64,000 bases of DNA from Hanstruepera marina (GTDB lineage Bacteria > Bacteroidota > Bacteroidia > Flavobacteriales > Flavobacteriaceae), in contig NZ_JAINVX010000005.1 of NCBI RefSeq assembly GCF_019880635.1, forward strand, positions 248,001 through 312,000. Reading direction: 5' to 3'. The notes beneath the pieces were generated by a model, which saw only the letters and a list, made by a program, of their open reading frames with translations, was not told where the DNA came from and ran no database searches. A program made the translations under genes and the position numbers. Position 1 is the first letter of the stretch, and each line of letters opens with the position of its first letter. This document shows, in pieces, positions 9,394-16,662 of the stretch.

Positions 9394-9418
9394 GCTTTTT
9401 TGTGCTCGTATTATGGAA

Positions 9419-9426
9419 CAAATATA
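9419..9426 (-). promoter_or_regulatory. -7 promoter box for the two small genes
   Basis: TATATTTG on the minus strand matches TAnnTTTG exactly and lies 25 bp before the 68-residue gene. I see no good TTG at -33, so only half of the promoter is supported. Confidence 0.4.
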
Positions 9427-9516
9427 TTATTTGATCATACCATAATTTACGACACCATATGTCATATAGAGAGGTGTTGGTGAGTTTTGAGAATCTAGAT
9501 TTTAATATGGTGTAAT

Positions 9517-9552
9517 AAAAAAGGTCTTGAATTAATTCAAGACCTTTTTTAT
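9517..9552 (-). terminator. Terminator after the Ala/Asp-rich lipoprotein gene
   Basis: A near-perfect palindrome AAAAAAGGTCTTGAATT-AATTCAAGACCTTTTTT. It has A and T runs on both sides and could work in either direction. It lies 23 bp beyond the stop of the lipoprotein gene. Confidence 0.88.
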
Positions 9553-9574
9553 TTGTTTTCGAGAAAAGTTAGTT

Positions 9575-9934
9575 TTATTCGTCTTCTCCTTTTACTTTAG
9601 CAGCAGCTTTATCAACAGCTTTGTTTGTTGCATCTGCAGCATCATCTACAGCTTGGTCAACCGCATCTGCAGCATCATTTGCCGCGCCTTCAACTGCGTC
9701 AGCAGCATCGTCTACAGCCTCGCCAGCAGCGTCAACTGCATCATCGATAGCTTCTCCAGCTTCTTCCATAGCGCCTTCAGCATCATCAGCAGCTTCGTCC
9801 ATTGCGTCTTCAGTAGCGTCTACTGCGTTTTCAACAGCTTCTTCAGCAGAATCAGCTTTCTTTTCGTCTCTACAAGAAGTTAAAGCAATACTTAAAGCTA
9901 ATAACATTGCTATGCTTAAGAATAATTTTTTCAT
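9575..9934 (-). CDS. Ala/Asp/Glu-repeat lipoprotein
   Basis: A 119-residue protein. Residues 1-20 form a lipoprotein signal peptide ending in a lipobox-like 'LTSC' with Cys near position 21. The mature part is almost entirely Ala, Asp, Glu and Val in short repeats such as 'DDAADAVEGAANDAADAVDQ', forming one long acidic amphipathic helix, then a short basic tail ('KAAAKVKGEDE'). It resembles LEA/apolipoprotein-type repeat proteins. The DNA is locally low-complexity and richer in GC than its neighbours, and the complementary strand is open as a side effect of the repeat. Function unknown; an envelope-located stress or spacer protein is possible. Confidence 0.85.
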   Translation of the reverse strand: MKKLFLSIAMLLALSIALTSCRDEKKADSAEEAVENAVDATEDAMDEAADDAEGAMEEAGEAIDDAVDAAGEAVDDAADAVEGAANDAADAVDQAVDDAADATNKAVDKAAAKVKGEDE

Positions 9935-10042
9935 TTGTTTAAGTTTTAGTGTTAATTATATAGTTGCGAATTTAAAAACAAATTTTTAATTGAGATTAAA
10001 AAAATTAACATTTTTTAACATCTGCCTTTTTCGCTTTCGGTA

Positions 10043-11275
10043 CTATATACGTAAGTAATCGGTTATTTGGATTACGGCTCCATTATTTTTTTTAATAAAA
10101 TTTGAATTTTTTTCACCCAATGAATTTAAAAATTCTTTGTCTTGGGTTAATTGACTCATTATCAATTTAAAATCTTCAATATTTTTTATTTCTAGAACAC
10201 CGGCATTTTTTATCATTAGATTAGCTTCCGGGAATTTTTCATGATTATTACCAATTATTATCGGGACACCAAAGACTGCCGGCTCTAATATATTATGTAA
10301 GCCAGTAGAACCAATGGCGCCACCTACATAAGCTATATTGGCATAACTGTATATTCTAGAAAGTAGACCAATAGTGTCAATAATTAAGACTTGAAAATCA
10401 GAGAGAGAAACACTTTCTTTTTCAGAAAACAAAATGGTTTTCTTAAGAATACTGTGCTTTAACTTTTGAACATGGGCGGTTTTTATATTATGAGGCGTTA
10501 TAACGAATTTTATATTTTCGGTTGTGGTATTTATATAATCAACGAGTATTTTTTCGTCTTCTGGCCATGTGCTTCCGGCAACAAAACAGAGGCGGTTGTT
10601 TTTAAATTCTGAAACAAAATCTAAAGTATTATCTTGGTCAAGTTGGCTGGTTACACGGTCAAACCTCGTGTCTCCAGAAACTGAAACATTTGAGTAGTCT
10701 ATAGATTCTAATAGATGTTTTGATTTTTCGTCTTGAGTAAAAATGTGTTCAAAGGCAAATAATTTGTTGCGCATAAAGCTACCATACCATTTAAAATATG
10801 ATTGGTTTTCTCGAAATAGGGCCGAAATTAGAATCGCCCGACGTTGCCTTTTTTTAAGTTCTTTTAAATAGTTGGGCCAAATGTCATACTTTACAAAAAC
10901 GGTTAATTCTGGATTAACTAAATTAAAAAAACGTTTTGCATTCTGTTTGGTGTCAATTGGAAGGTAAACTACAACATCAGCAACATCGGTATTTTTACGA
11001 ATTTCATATCCTGAAGGTGAAAAAAACGTTAAAACTATTTTATGATTTTTATAAAGCTTTTTAATGTCTTTAAAAACAGGTAGACCTTGTTCGTATTCGC
11101 CAAGAGAAGCGCAGTGAAACCAAATATACTTGTCAGTAGATTGAATAGTATTCTTTAAAATTGAAAATGTTCGCGAACGCCCATTAACACCTAGCTTAAT
11201 TTTTGTGTTGAATAAAGCAATGAACTTTAAAGCAAGCTCCGTTAAACCAATTGCAATGTTATAAATGATATTCAA
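10043..11275 (-). CDS. waaA: 3-deoxy-D-manno-octulosonic acid (Kdo) transferase
   Basis: The 410-residue GT30 glycosyltransferase adds Kdo from CMP-Kdo to lipid IVA at the inner membrane. The N-terminus is a short membrane anchor, followed by the conserved 'WFHCASLGEYEQGLPV', whose Glu is the catalytic base region. 'FVKYDIWPNYL' and 'CFVAGSTWPEDEKIL' follow. The donor-site region is 'YVGGAIGSTGLHNILEPAVFG', where the GG-x-x-x-x-x-G-x-H-N-x-x-E-P pattern is diagnostic. It is divergent from the DegT gene, 115 bp between starts. Confidence 0.96.
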   Translation of the reverse strand: MNIIYNIAIGLTELALKFIALFNTKIKLGVNGRSRTFSILKNTIQSTDKYIWFHCASLGEYEQGLPVFKDIKKLYKNHKIVLTFFSPSGYEIRKNTDVADVVVYLPIDTKQNAKRFFNLVNPELTVFVKYDIWPNYLKELKKRQRRAILISALFRENQSYFKWYGSFMRNKLFAFEHIFTQDEKSKHLLESIDYSNVSVSGDTRFDRVTSQLDQDNTLDFVSEFKNNRLCFVAGSTWPEDEKILVDYINTTTENIKFVITPHNIKTAHVQKLKHSILKKTILFSEKESVSLSDFQVLIIDTIGLLSRIYSYANIAYVGGAIGSTGLHNILEPAVFGVPIIIGNNHEKFPEANLMIKNAGVLEIKNIEDFKLIMSQLTQDKEFLNSLGEKNSNFIKKNNGAVIQITDYLRI

Positions 11276-11353
11276 ATTCTGTGCTTTAATTGCTAAAATA
11301 CATTTCTTTAAAATATTTTCTTTATAAAATTGATTTTTATCAACTATCTTTCA

Positions 11354-11384
11354 TTGGTTGGCAACAGCGAATTTTGTAATTTCG
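11354..11384 (+). promoter_or_regulatory. Promoter of the DegT-galE operon
   Basis: TTG (11354-11356), a 20-bp spacer, then TAATTTCG (11377-11384). One mismatch to TAnnTTTG. The box ends 6 bp before the ATG at 11391, which would give a nearly leaderless mRNA, so the call is tentative. Confidence 0.4.
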
Positions 11385-11390
11385 TAACTT

Positions 11391-12548
11391 ATGAGAAAAA
11401 TCCAAATGGTTGACCTTAAAGGTCAATATAATCGTATAAAAGATGTTGTAAATCCATCTATTCAGGAAGTAATAGAAACCACAGCATTCGTTAATGGACC
11501 CATGGTTCATCAATTTCAAAAAAATCTTGAAAATTATTTAGGCGTTAAGCATGTTATCCCATGCGCAAATGGAACCGATGCCTTACAAATTGCCATGATG
11601 GGTCTTGGCTTAAAACCAGGAGATGAAGTTATAACAGCCGATTTTACCTTTGCTGCCACAGTTGAGGTTATTGCTTTGCTTCAGCTAACACCTGTTTTGG
11701 TTGATGTTAATCCAGATGATTTTAACATTAGTGTCGAAGCTATAAAAAAGGCTATCACACCTAAAACCAAAGCTATTGTTCCTGTGCATTTATTTGGTCA
11801 AGCCGCCAATATGGAAGCCATAATGGTAATTGCCAAAGAACACGACTTATATGTTATTGAAGATAATGCTCAAGGTATAGGGGCCGATTATACTTTTAGT
11901 AATGGAAAAAAAGCAAAAACAGGAACCATTGGTCATGTTTCATCAACATCATTTTTTCCATCAAAAAATTTAGGTTGTTATGGAGATGGAGGTGCTATAT
12001 TTACTAATGATGACAATTTAGCTCATACTATTAGAGGGATTGTTAATCATGGTATGTATGAACGCTATCACCATGATGTGGTTGGCGTGAATTCTCGGTT
12101 AGATTCTATTCAAGCTGCTGTGTTAGATGCGAAGCTCCCTCATTTAGATGCATACAACAAAGCGCGACAAGAAGCAGCTTCAAAATATGATGAAGCCTTT
12201 AAAAATCATCCAAAAATTGAAATACCATACCGAAAAAGCAATGATTGTTCTGGAAATTGTGACAACTGTAACTGTCATGTATTTCATCAATATACCTTAA
12301 AATTAAACGGAGTTGATCGTGATGGCTTGGTTAAATTTTTAAATGCTAATGATATTCCTTGTGGTGTTTATTATCCAATACCATTGCATAAGCAAAAGGC
12401 TTACCAAGATGAACGTTACAATGAACCTGATTTTACTGTAACTAATCAGCTAGTAAAGGATGTCATTTCTTTGCCAATGCATACAGAATTGGATGATGAG
12501 CAAATAGCATTCATCACCTCGAAAGTTTTAGAATTTGTTAATGGATAA
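11391..12548 (+). CDS. DegT/DnrJ/EryC1/StrS-family sugar aminotransferase
   Basis: A 385-residue PLP enzyme. Substrate loop 'ANGTDALQIAMMGLGLKPGD', PLP-contacting 'VIEDNAQGIGADY' and the Schiff-base lysine in 'FFPSKNLGCYGDGGA' are all present. The family aminates nucleotide-linked keto-sugars for lipopolysaccharide or other glycans. It overlaps the downstream epimerase by 8 bp. An unusual Cys cluster C286-x3-C290-x2-C293-x-C295-H296 sits where most members have a short loop before 'VFHQY'. Exact sugar substrate unknown. Confidence 0.93.
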   Translation: MRKIQMVDLKGQYNRIKDVVNPSIQEVIETTAFVNGPMVHQFQKNLENYLGVKHVIPCANGTDALQIAMMGLGLKPGDEVITADFTFAATVEVIALLQLTPVLVDVNPDDFNISVEAIKKAITPKTKAIVPVHLFGQAANMEAIMVIAKEHDLYVIEDNAQGIGADYTFSNGKKAKTGTIGHVSSTSFFPSKNLGCYGDGGAIFTNDDNLAHTIRGIVNHGMYERYHHDVVGVNSRLDSIQAAVLDAKLPHLDAYNKARQEAASKYDEAFKNHPKIEIPYRKSNDCSGNCDNCNCHVFHQYTLKLNGVDRDGLVKFLNANDIPCGVYYPIPLHKQKAYQDERYNEPDFTVTNQLVKDVISLPMHTELDDEQIAFITSKVLEFVNG

Positions 12549-13563
12549 AATACTAGTTACTGGAGGTTTAGGTTTTATAGGTTCACATACAGTTGTCGAA
12601 TTGCAGAATGAAGGTTTTGAAGTGGTCGTTATTGATGATTTATCTAATTCTTCAATTGATGTGTTGAACGGAATTGCTTCCATAACAGGTAAAACACCAA
12701 TTTTTGAAAAACTGGATTTAAAGGATAAACCTAAAGTTCAAGAATTTTTTAAGAAACACCAAGACATTAAAGGCGTTATTCATTTTGCGGCAAGTAAAGC
12801 GGTTGGTGAAAGTGTTCAGAAACCATTAATGTATTTTGAAAATAATATTAATACCTTGGTTTATGTCCTTCAGGAGTTATCTAATATGTCAGATGCCAAT
12901 TTTATATTTAGTTCATCATGTACGGTTTACGGTCAGGCCGATGTGATGCCTATAACCGAAGACGCTCCTGTAAAACCTGCGGAATCACCCTATGGCAATA
13001 CGAAACAAATAGGTGAGGAAATTATTCAGGATACTTGCAAGGTCACTCCAAATTTAAAAGCTATCTCCTTACGATATTTTAATCCAATTGGTGCGCACCC
13101 AAGTGCGAAAATAGGGGAGTTGCCTTTGGGAGTCCCTCAAAATTTAGTGCCTTTTATTACCCAAACAGCAGCTGGTTTACGCGATTGTCTTTCTGTTTTT
13201 GGCGATGATTATCCTACTGAAGATGGCACCTGTATTCGCGATTATATTCATGTGGTCGATTTGGCAAAGGCACACGTTGTAGCCTTGAAGCGATTACTTT
13301 CAAATGAAAATGAAGCTAATTACGAAACCTTTAATGTAGGGACAGGAGTAGGGAGTTCGGTTTTAGAAGTCATTAAGTCTTTTGAACGGGTTTCAGGATT
13401 ATCCTTAAATTACAAAATAGCTCCCAGGCGAGAAGGCGATGTTACCCAAGCTTTTGCCGATACTAGCAAAGCTAACACACAATTAGGTTGGAAAGCTGAA
13501 TCTACGTTAGATGATGCTATGAAATCCGCTTGGTTATGGGAAAAGCAGATTAGAAATTTATAA
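12541..13563 (+). CDS. galE: UDP-glucose 4-epimerase-type NAD-dependent epimerase
   Basis: A 340-residue extended SDR protein. The NAD-binding motif is 'VTGGLGFIGSHT' at the N-terminus, the catalytic Ser is in 'FSSSCTVYG', Tyr-x-x-x-Lys is 'SPYGNTKQIGEE', and substrate motif 'LRYFNPIGAHPS' is typical of GalE. I chose ATG 12541; a TTG two codons upstream is also in frame. The start overlaps the DegT stop, so the two are coupled. Probable role: UDP-Glc/UDP-Gal or UDP-GlcNAc/GalNAc interconversion for surface glycans. Confidence 0.94.
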   Translation: MDKILVTGGLGFIGSHTVVELQNEGFEVVVIDDLSNSSIDVLNGIASITGKTPIFEKLDLKDKPKVQEFFKKHQDIKGVIHFAASKAVGESVQKPLMYFENNINTLVYVLQELSNMSDANFIFSSSCTVYGQADVMPITEDAPVKPAESPYGNTKQIGEEIIQDTCKVTPNLKAISLRYFNPIGAHPSAKIGELPLGVPQNLVPFITQTAAGLRDCLSVFGDDYPTEDGTCIRDYIHVVDLAKAHVVALKRLLSNENEANYETFNVGTGVGSSVLEVIKSFERVSGLSLNYKIAPRREGDVTQAFADTSKANTQLGWKAESTLDDAMKSAWLWEKQIRNL

Positions 13564-13573
13564 AACCACTATA

Positions 13574-14851
13574 ATGAAAAAGCTCATTTATTTTACAGCC
13601 CTATTATTCACTTCCGTTTTAATAGGTCAGAATACCTATTTGCATTGCGGAAAATTGATTGATACTAAAAATGGACAAGTTTTAGAGTCTAAAACCATTA
13701 TTGTTTCGGGAGATAAAATTTTATCTGTTGAAGATGGTTATACTGAACCAGCTACTTCTGAAGATATGGTTGTCAATTTAAAGAATAAAACAGTCATGCC
13801 TGGATTTATTGATATGCACGTGCATTTAGAAGGCGAAACTAATCCGAATCGGTATCTAGAGCGATTCACTTTAAACGATGCAGATGTGGCTTTTAATTCA
13901 ATTGATTATGCTAACCGAACCTTACTTGCTGGTTTTACAACAGTACGAGATTTAGGAGGGTCTGGAGTTAATGTGTCACTTCGTAATGCTATCAATTCTG
14001 GTAAAGTAGATGGACCAAGGATTTTTACAGCTGAAAAAGCGTTAGCAACGACTGGCGGTCATGCTGATCCTACAAACGGGATGAAAAAAGAATTAATGGG
14101 CGATCCTGGTCCTGCTGAAGGTGTTATTAACGGTCCTGAAGCAGCAAGAAAAGCTGTTCGTCAACGTTATAAAAATGGTGCAGATTTAATAAAGATTACT
14201 GCAACAGGTGGTGTTTTGAGCGTGGCCAAAAATGGACAGAATGCACAGTTTACTCAAGAAGAAGTTGATGAGATCATTAAAACTGCTAAAGAATATGGAA
14301 TGGTGGTTGCAGCTCATGCGCATGGCAAAGAAGGTATGAAACGAGCTGTAATAGCTGGTGTTCAAACTATAGAACATGGGTCATTTATGGACAAAGAAGT
14401 AGCTGCACTAATGAAACAAAACAACACCTATTTAGTGCCTACACTTTCCGCAGGTCGCTACGTAGAGGAAAAAGCAAAAATTCCAAATTATTATCCTCCA
14501 GTAATCCTCCCTAAAATAGCAAGTACAATGGAAGTATTGGATGATACTTTTAAAATGGTAATAAATGAAAATGTTCCCATTGCATTTGGAACGGATGCAG
14601 GCGTATTTCCTCATGGTGATAATGCAAAAGAGTTTAGATATATGGTTGATGCGGGATGGTCACCTATGTTTTCTTTACAAAGTGCTACTATTACAAACGC
14701 ATTACTGCTTGATATGGAAAATGAAATCGGTCAATTACAACCTGGTTTTTTTGCTGATATTATTGCAACAAATGACAATCCGGTAGAGCATATTGAAACA
14801 ACAGAAAATGTTGTTTTTGTCATGAAATCTGGAAAAATCTATAAAAAATAG
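13574..14851 (+). CDS. Secreted metal-dependent amidohydrolase (imidazolonepropionase-like / Xaa-Pro dipeptidase-like)
   Basis: The 425-residue protein has a signal peptide (about residues 1-18). The complete metal site of the amidohydrolase superfamily is present: 'DMHVHLEG' (H-x-H), the bridging Lys in 'LIKITATGG', His in 'VAAHAHGKEG', His in 'TIEHGSF', and the catalytic Asp in 'FGTDAGVFPHG'. Close relatives are periplasmic dipeptidases or organophosphate-acid-anhydrolase-like enzymes. It follows galE by 10 bp but is functionally unrelated. Substrate unproven. Confidence 0.9.
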   Translation: MKKLIYFTALLFTSVLIGQNTYLHCGKLIDTKNGQVLESKTIIVSGDKILSVEDGYTEPATSEDMVVNLKNKTVMPGFIDMHVHLEGETNPNRYLERFTLNDADVAFNSIDYANRTLLAGFTTVRDLGGSGVNVSLRNAINSGKVDGPRIFTAEKALATTGGHADPTNGMKKELMGDPGPAEGVINGPEAARKAVRQRYKNGADLIKITATGGVLSVAKNGQNAQFTQEEVDEIIKTAKEYGMVVAAHAHGKEGMKRAVIAGVQTIEHGSFMDKEVAALMKQNNTYLVPTLSAGRYVEEKAKIPNYYPPVILPKIASTMEVLDDTFKMVINENVPIAFGTDAGVFPHGDNAKEFRYMVDAGWSPMFSLQSATITNALLLDMENEIGQLQPGFFADIIATNDNPVEHIETTENVVFVMKSGKIYKK

Positions 14852-15003
14852 CGTTTTAAAACTGTTAACAATTTGCCTTAATCATTAAGAATCTTTTAGC
14901 TATATCTAAATATCGTTGACAGATTTGTATTAATTATTTGATTAACAAAGGTTTACTGTTTAAATTTTGGATAAACGTCTTATCCTTTGTTACTTTGCAT
15001 CAA

Positions 15004-15210
15004 ATGATAAATGATATTATGAAATTGATTACAGTAAAACGCGAAACGCAAACCGAAAAAAGATTCACACCTAAAATGGGTGAATTATTAACAAAAGTGA
15101 CTTACATTAAAAAGCAATTTTTAAGTATTCCTTTTAAAACCTTACACAAGTATAGAGAAACCTATTATGGCGAAATAAAAGATTGTGAAGCTTGCGAATT
15201 GGCAAGATAA
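15004..15210 (+). CDS. Small conserved-looking hypothetical protein, 68 aa (or 63 aa)
   Basis: A basic protein ending in 'YGEIKDCEACELAR', with a C-x-x-C pair near the C-terminus and no membrane segment. In-frame ATGs lie at 15004 and 15019; the frame also extends upstream to a TTG at 14938, but that part is hydrophobic and unlike the rest. The gene has its own terminator shared with lspA. The isolated position, clean terminator and composed C-terminus argue that it is real. I do not know a function; the Cys pair could bind metal with a partner. Confidence 0.6.
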   Translation: MINDIMKLITVKRETQTEKRFTPKMGELLTKVTYIKKQFLSIPFKTLHKYRETYYGEIKDCEACELAR

Positions 15211-15219
15211 AATATAATA

Positions 15220-15246
15220 AAGCCTCGATTAATTCGAGGCTTTTTC
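15220..15246. terminator. Bidirectional terminator between the 68-aa gene and lspA
   Basis: Hairpin AAGCCTCGAATT/AATTCGAGGCTTTTT (one mismatch at the loop). It lies in the convergent gap and overlaps the lspA stop codon. Confidence 0.85.
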
Positions 15247-15729
15247 TTTTTTAGTGTTTTTAAAACTACCATAGAGTAGTAGTCCCATACCAAACATGAC
15301 AGACATATCGGCTACATTGAAGATGCCTGTTCTAAATACGCCTCCTAAATCAATATGGAAAAAATCGGTTACTGATTTGTATACAACTCTATCGTAAACA
15401 TTGGCAATGCCTCCACCAATTACACAACAAAACCCTATAAGCGAATAGTTATCCAAATTTTTGTTTTTTAGAATATAGTATAGTATATAACCTAATACAA
15501 CTATTGGTAGTAATAAGAGTAGAACGAGCTTTAAGGTTGGATTAAAATCGCTTCCCATGCCTAAAAAGGCTCCTGTATTTTCAACGTTGTGCAGTGTAAA
15601 ATAATCACCTATTATTTCGGTTTCACTTTTAGGAGTGACATTAGCTCTGACAATAACTTTAGAGATTTGATCGATTGCAATATTAAAAGCAATCAGCACA
15701 ATAATAAAAGCTGTACGCGATAATTTCAT
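15229..15729 (-). CDS. lspA: Lipoprotein signal peptidase (signal peptidase II)
   Basis: A 166-residue inner-membrane aspartyl protease with four helices. It removes signal peptides from prolipoproteins. The two catalytic Asp regions are 'IANVYDRVVYKSVTDFF' and 'GIFNVADMSVMFG'; 'VENTGAFLGMG' is the conserved N-T-G-A-x-F loop. Normal length. It starts at the final base of the fabD stop (1-bp overlap), so the two are cotranscribed. Confidence 0.97.
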   Translation of the reverse strand: MKLSRTAFIIVLIAFNIAIDQISKVIVRANVTPKSETEIIGDYFTLHNVENTGAFLGMGSDFNPTLKLVLLLLLPIVVLGYILYYILKNKNLDNYSLIGFCCVIGGGIANVYDRVVYKSVTDFFHIDLGGVFRTGIFNVADMSVMFGMGLLLYGSFKNTKKEKASN

Positions 15730-16622
15730 TAAGCTTTGGTTTCAAATGCTGCTGAAGCTGTTTGGGCCTCACGATTAATTTTTCTTACTAACCCTTGAAG
15801 TACATTTCCTGGTCCAACTTCAGTAAATAGAGTAGCGCCATCTGCAATCATGTGCTGCACAGATTGTGTCCATTTAACAGGAGCGGTTAACTGTGAAATT
15901 AAGTTAGCTTTTATTGTATTTTCATCTGTTACCGCTGTTGTGGATACATTTTGGTAAATAGGACAAATTGGCTTGCTAAATGTGGTATTCTCTATAGCCG
16001 CTGCCAATTCTTCGCGAGCAGGTTCCATAAGTGGTGAGTGAAATGCACCACCAACAGGCAAAACCAATGCACGGCGAGCACCTTCAGCCTTTAATGATTC
16101 ACAGGCTTTATTTATAGCTTCAACTTCGCCTGAAATTACTAGTTGACCTGGGCAGTTGTAATTTGCAGCCACAACTATTCCGTCAGTCATAGCACAGATT
16201 TTTTCAACGACATCATCATCTAATCCTAAAACAGCAGCCATTGTACTAGGCTTTAATTCGCAGGCTTTTTGCATAGCCATGGCACGTTGTGAAACCAATT
16301 TTAAACCATCTTCAAAATTTAAAGTGCCATTGGCAACCAATGCGGAAAACTCGCCTAATGAGTGACCGGCAACCATATCGGGTTTGAAGCTATCTCCTAA
16401 TGTTTTGGCCAAAATAACCGAATGTAAAAAGATAGCAGGTTGGGTAACTTTAGTTTCTTTTAAGTCTTCAGCTGATCCTTCAAACATAGTGTCGGTAATA
16501 GAAAAGCCTAATATTTCATTAGCTTTTTCAAATAGTTCTTGAGCTAAAGGCGAATTTTCATAAAGATCTAATCCCATACCTGTAAATTGAGCACCTTGAC
16601 CTGGAAATATATATGCGTTCAT
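15729..16622 (-). CDS. fabD: Malonyl-CoA:ACP transacylase
   Basis: The 297-residue enzyme charges ACP with malonate for fatty-acid synthesis. 'IFPGQGAQFTGMG' is at the N-terminus, the nucleophile elbow is 'VAGHSLGEFSAL' (Ser), and the catalytic His is in 'GGAFHSPLM'. I chose ATG 16622; an upstream in-frame ATG at 16646 would add eight residues not found in the family. Coupled to lspA. Confidence 0.96.
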   Translation of the reverse strand: MNAYIFPGQGAQFTGMGLDLYENSPLAQELFEKANEILGFSITDTMFEGSAEDLKETKVTQPAIFLHSVILAKTLGDSFKPDMVAGHSLGEFSALVANGTLNFEDGLKLVSQRAMAMQKACELKPSTMAAVLGLDDDVVEKICAMTDGIVVAANYNCPGQLVISGEVEAINKACESLKAEGARRALVLPVGGAFHSPLMEPAREELAAAIENTTFSKPICPIYQNVSTTAVTDENTIKANLISQLTAPVKWTQSVQHMIADGATLFTEVGPGNVLQGLVRKINREAQTASAAFETKA

Positions 16623-16662
16623 GTATTTCAAATTTTGTTTGTGCAAAAATAGGAATTTAAAA

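Noticed and set aside
9621-9989. Ser/Ala-rich gene antisense to the lipoprotein
   Set aside because: It is the mirror of a repetitive Ala/Asp gene; the composition is fully explained by the opposite strand, which has a lipobox and a terminator.
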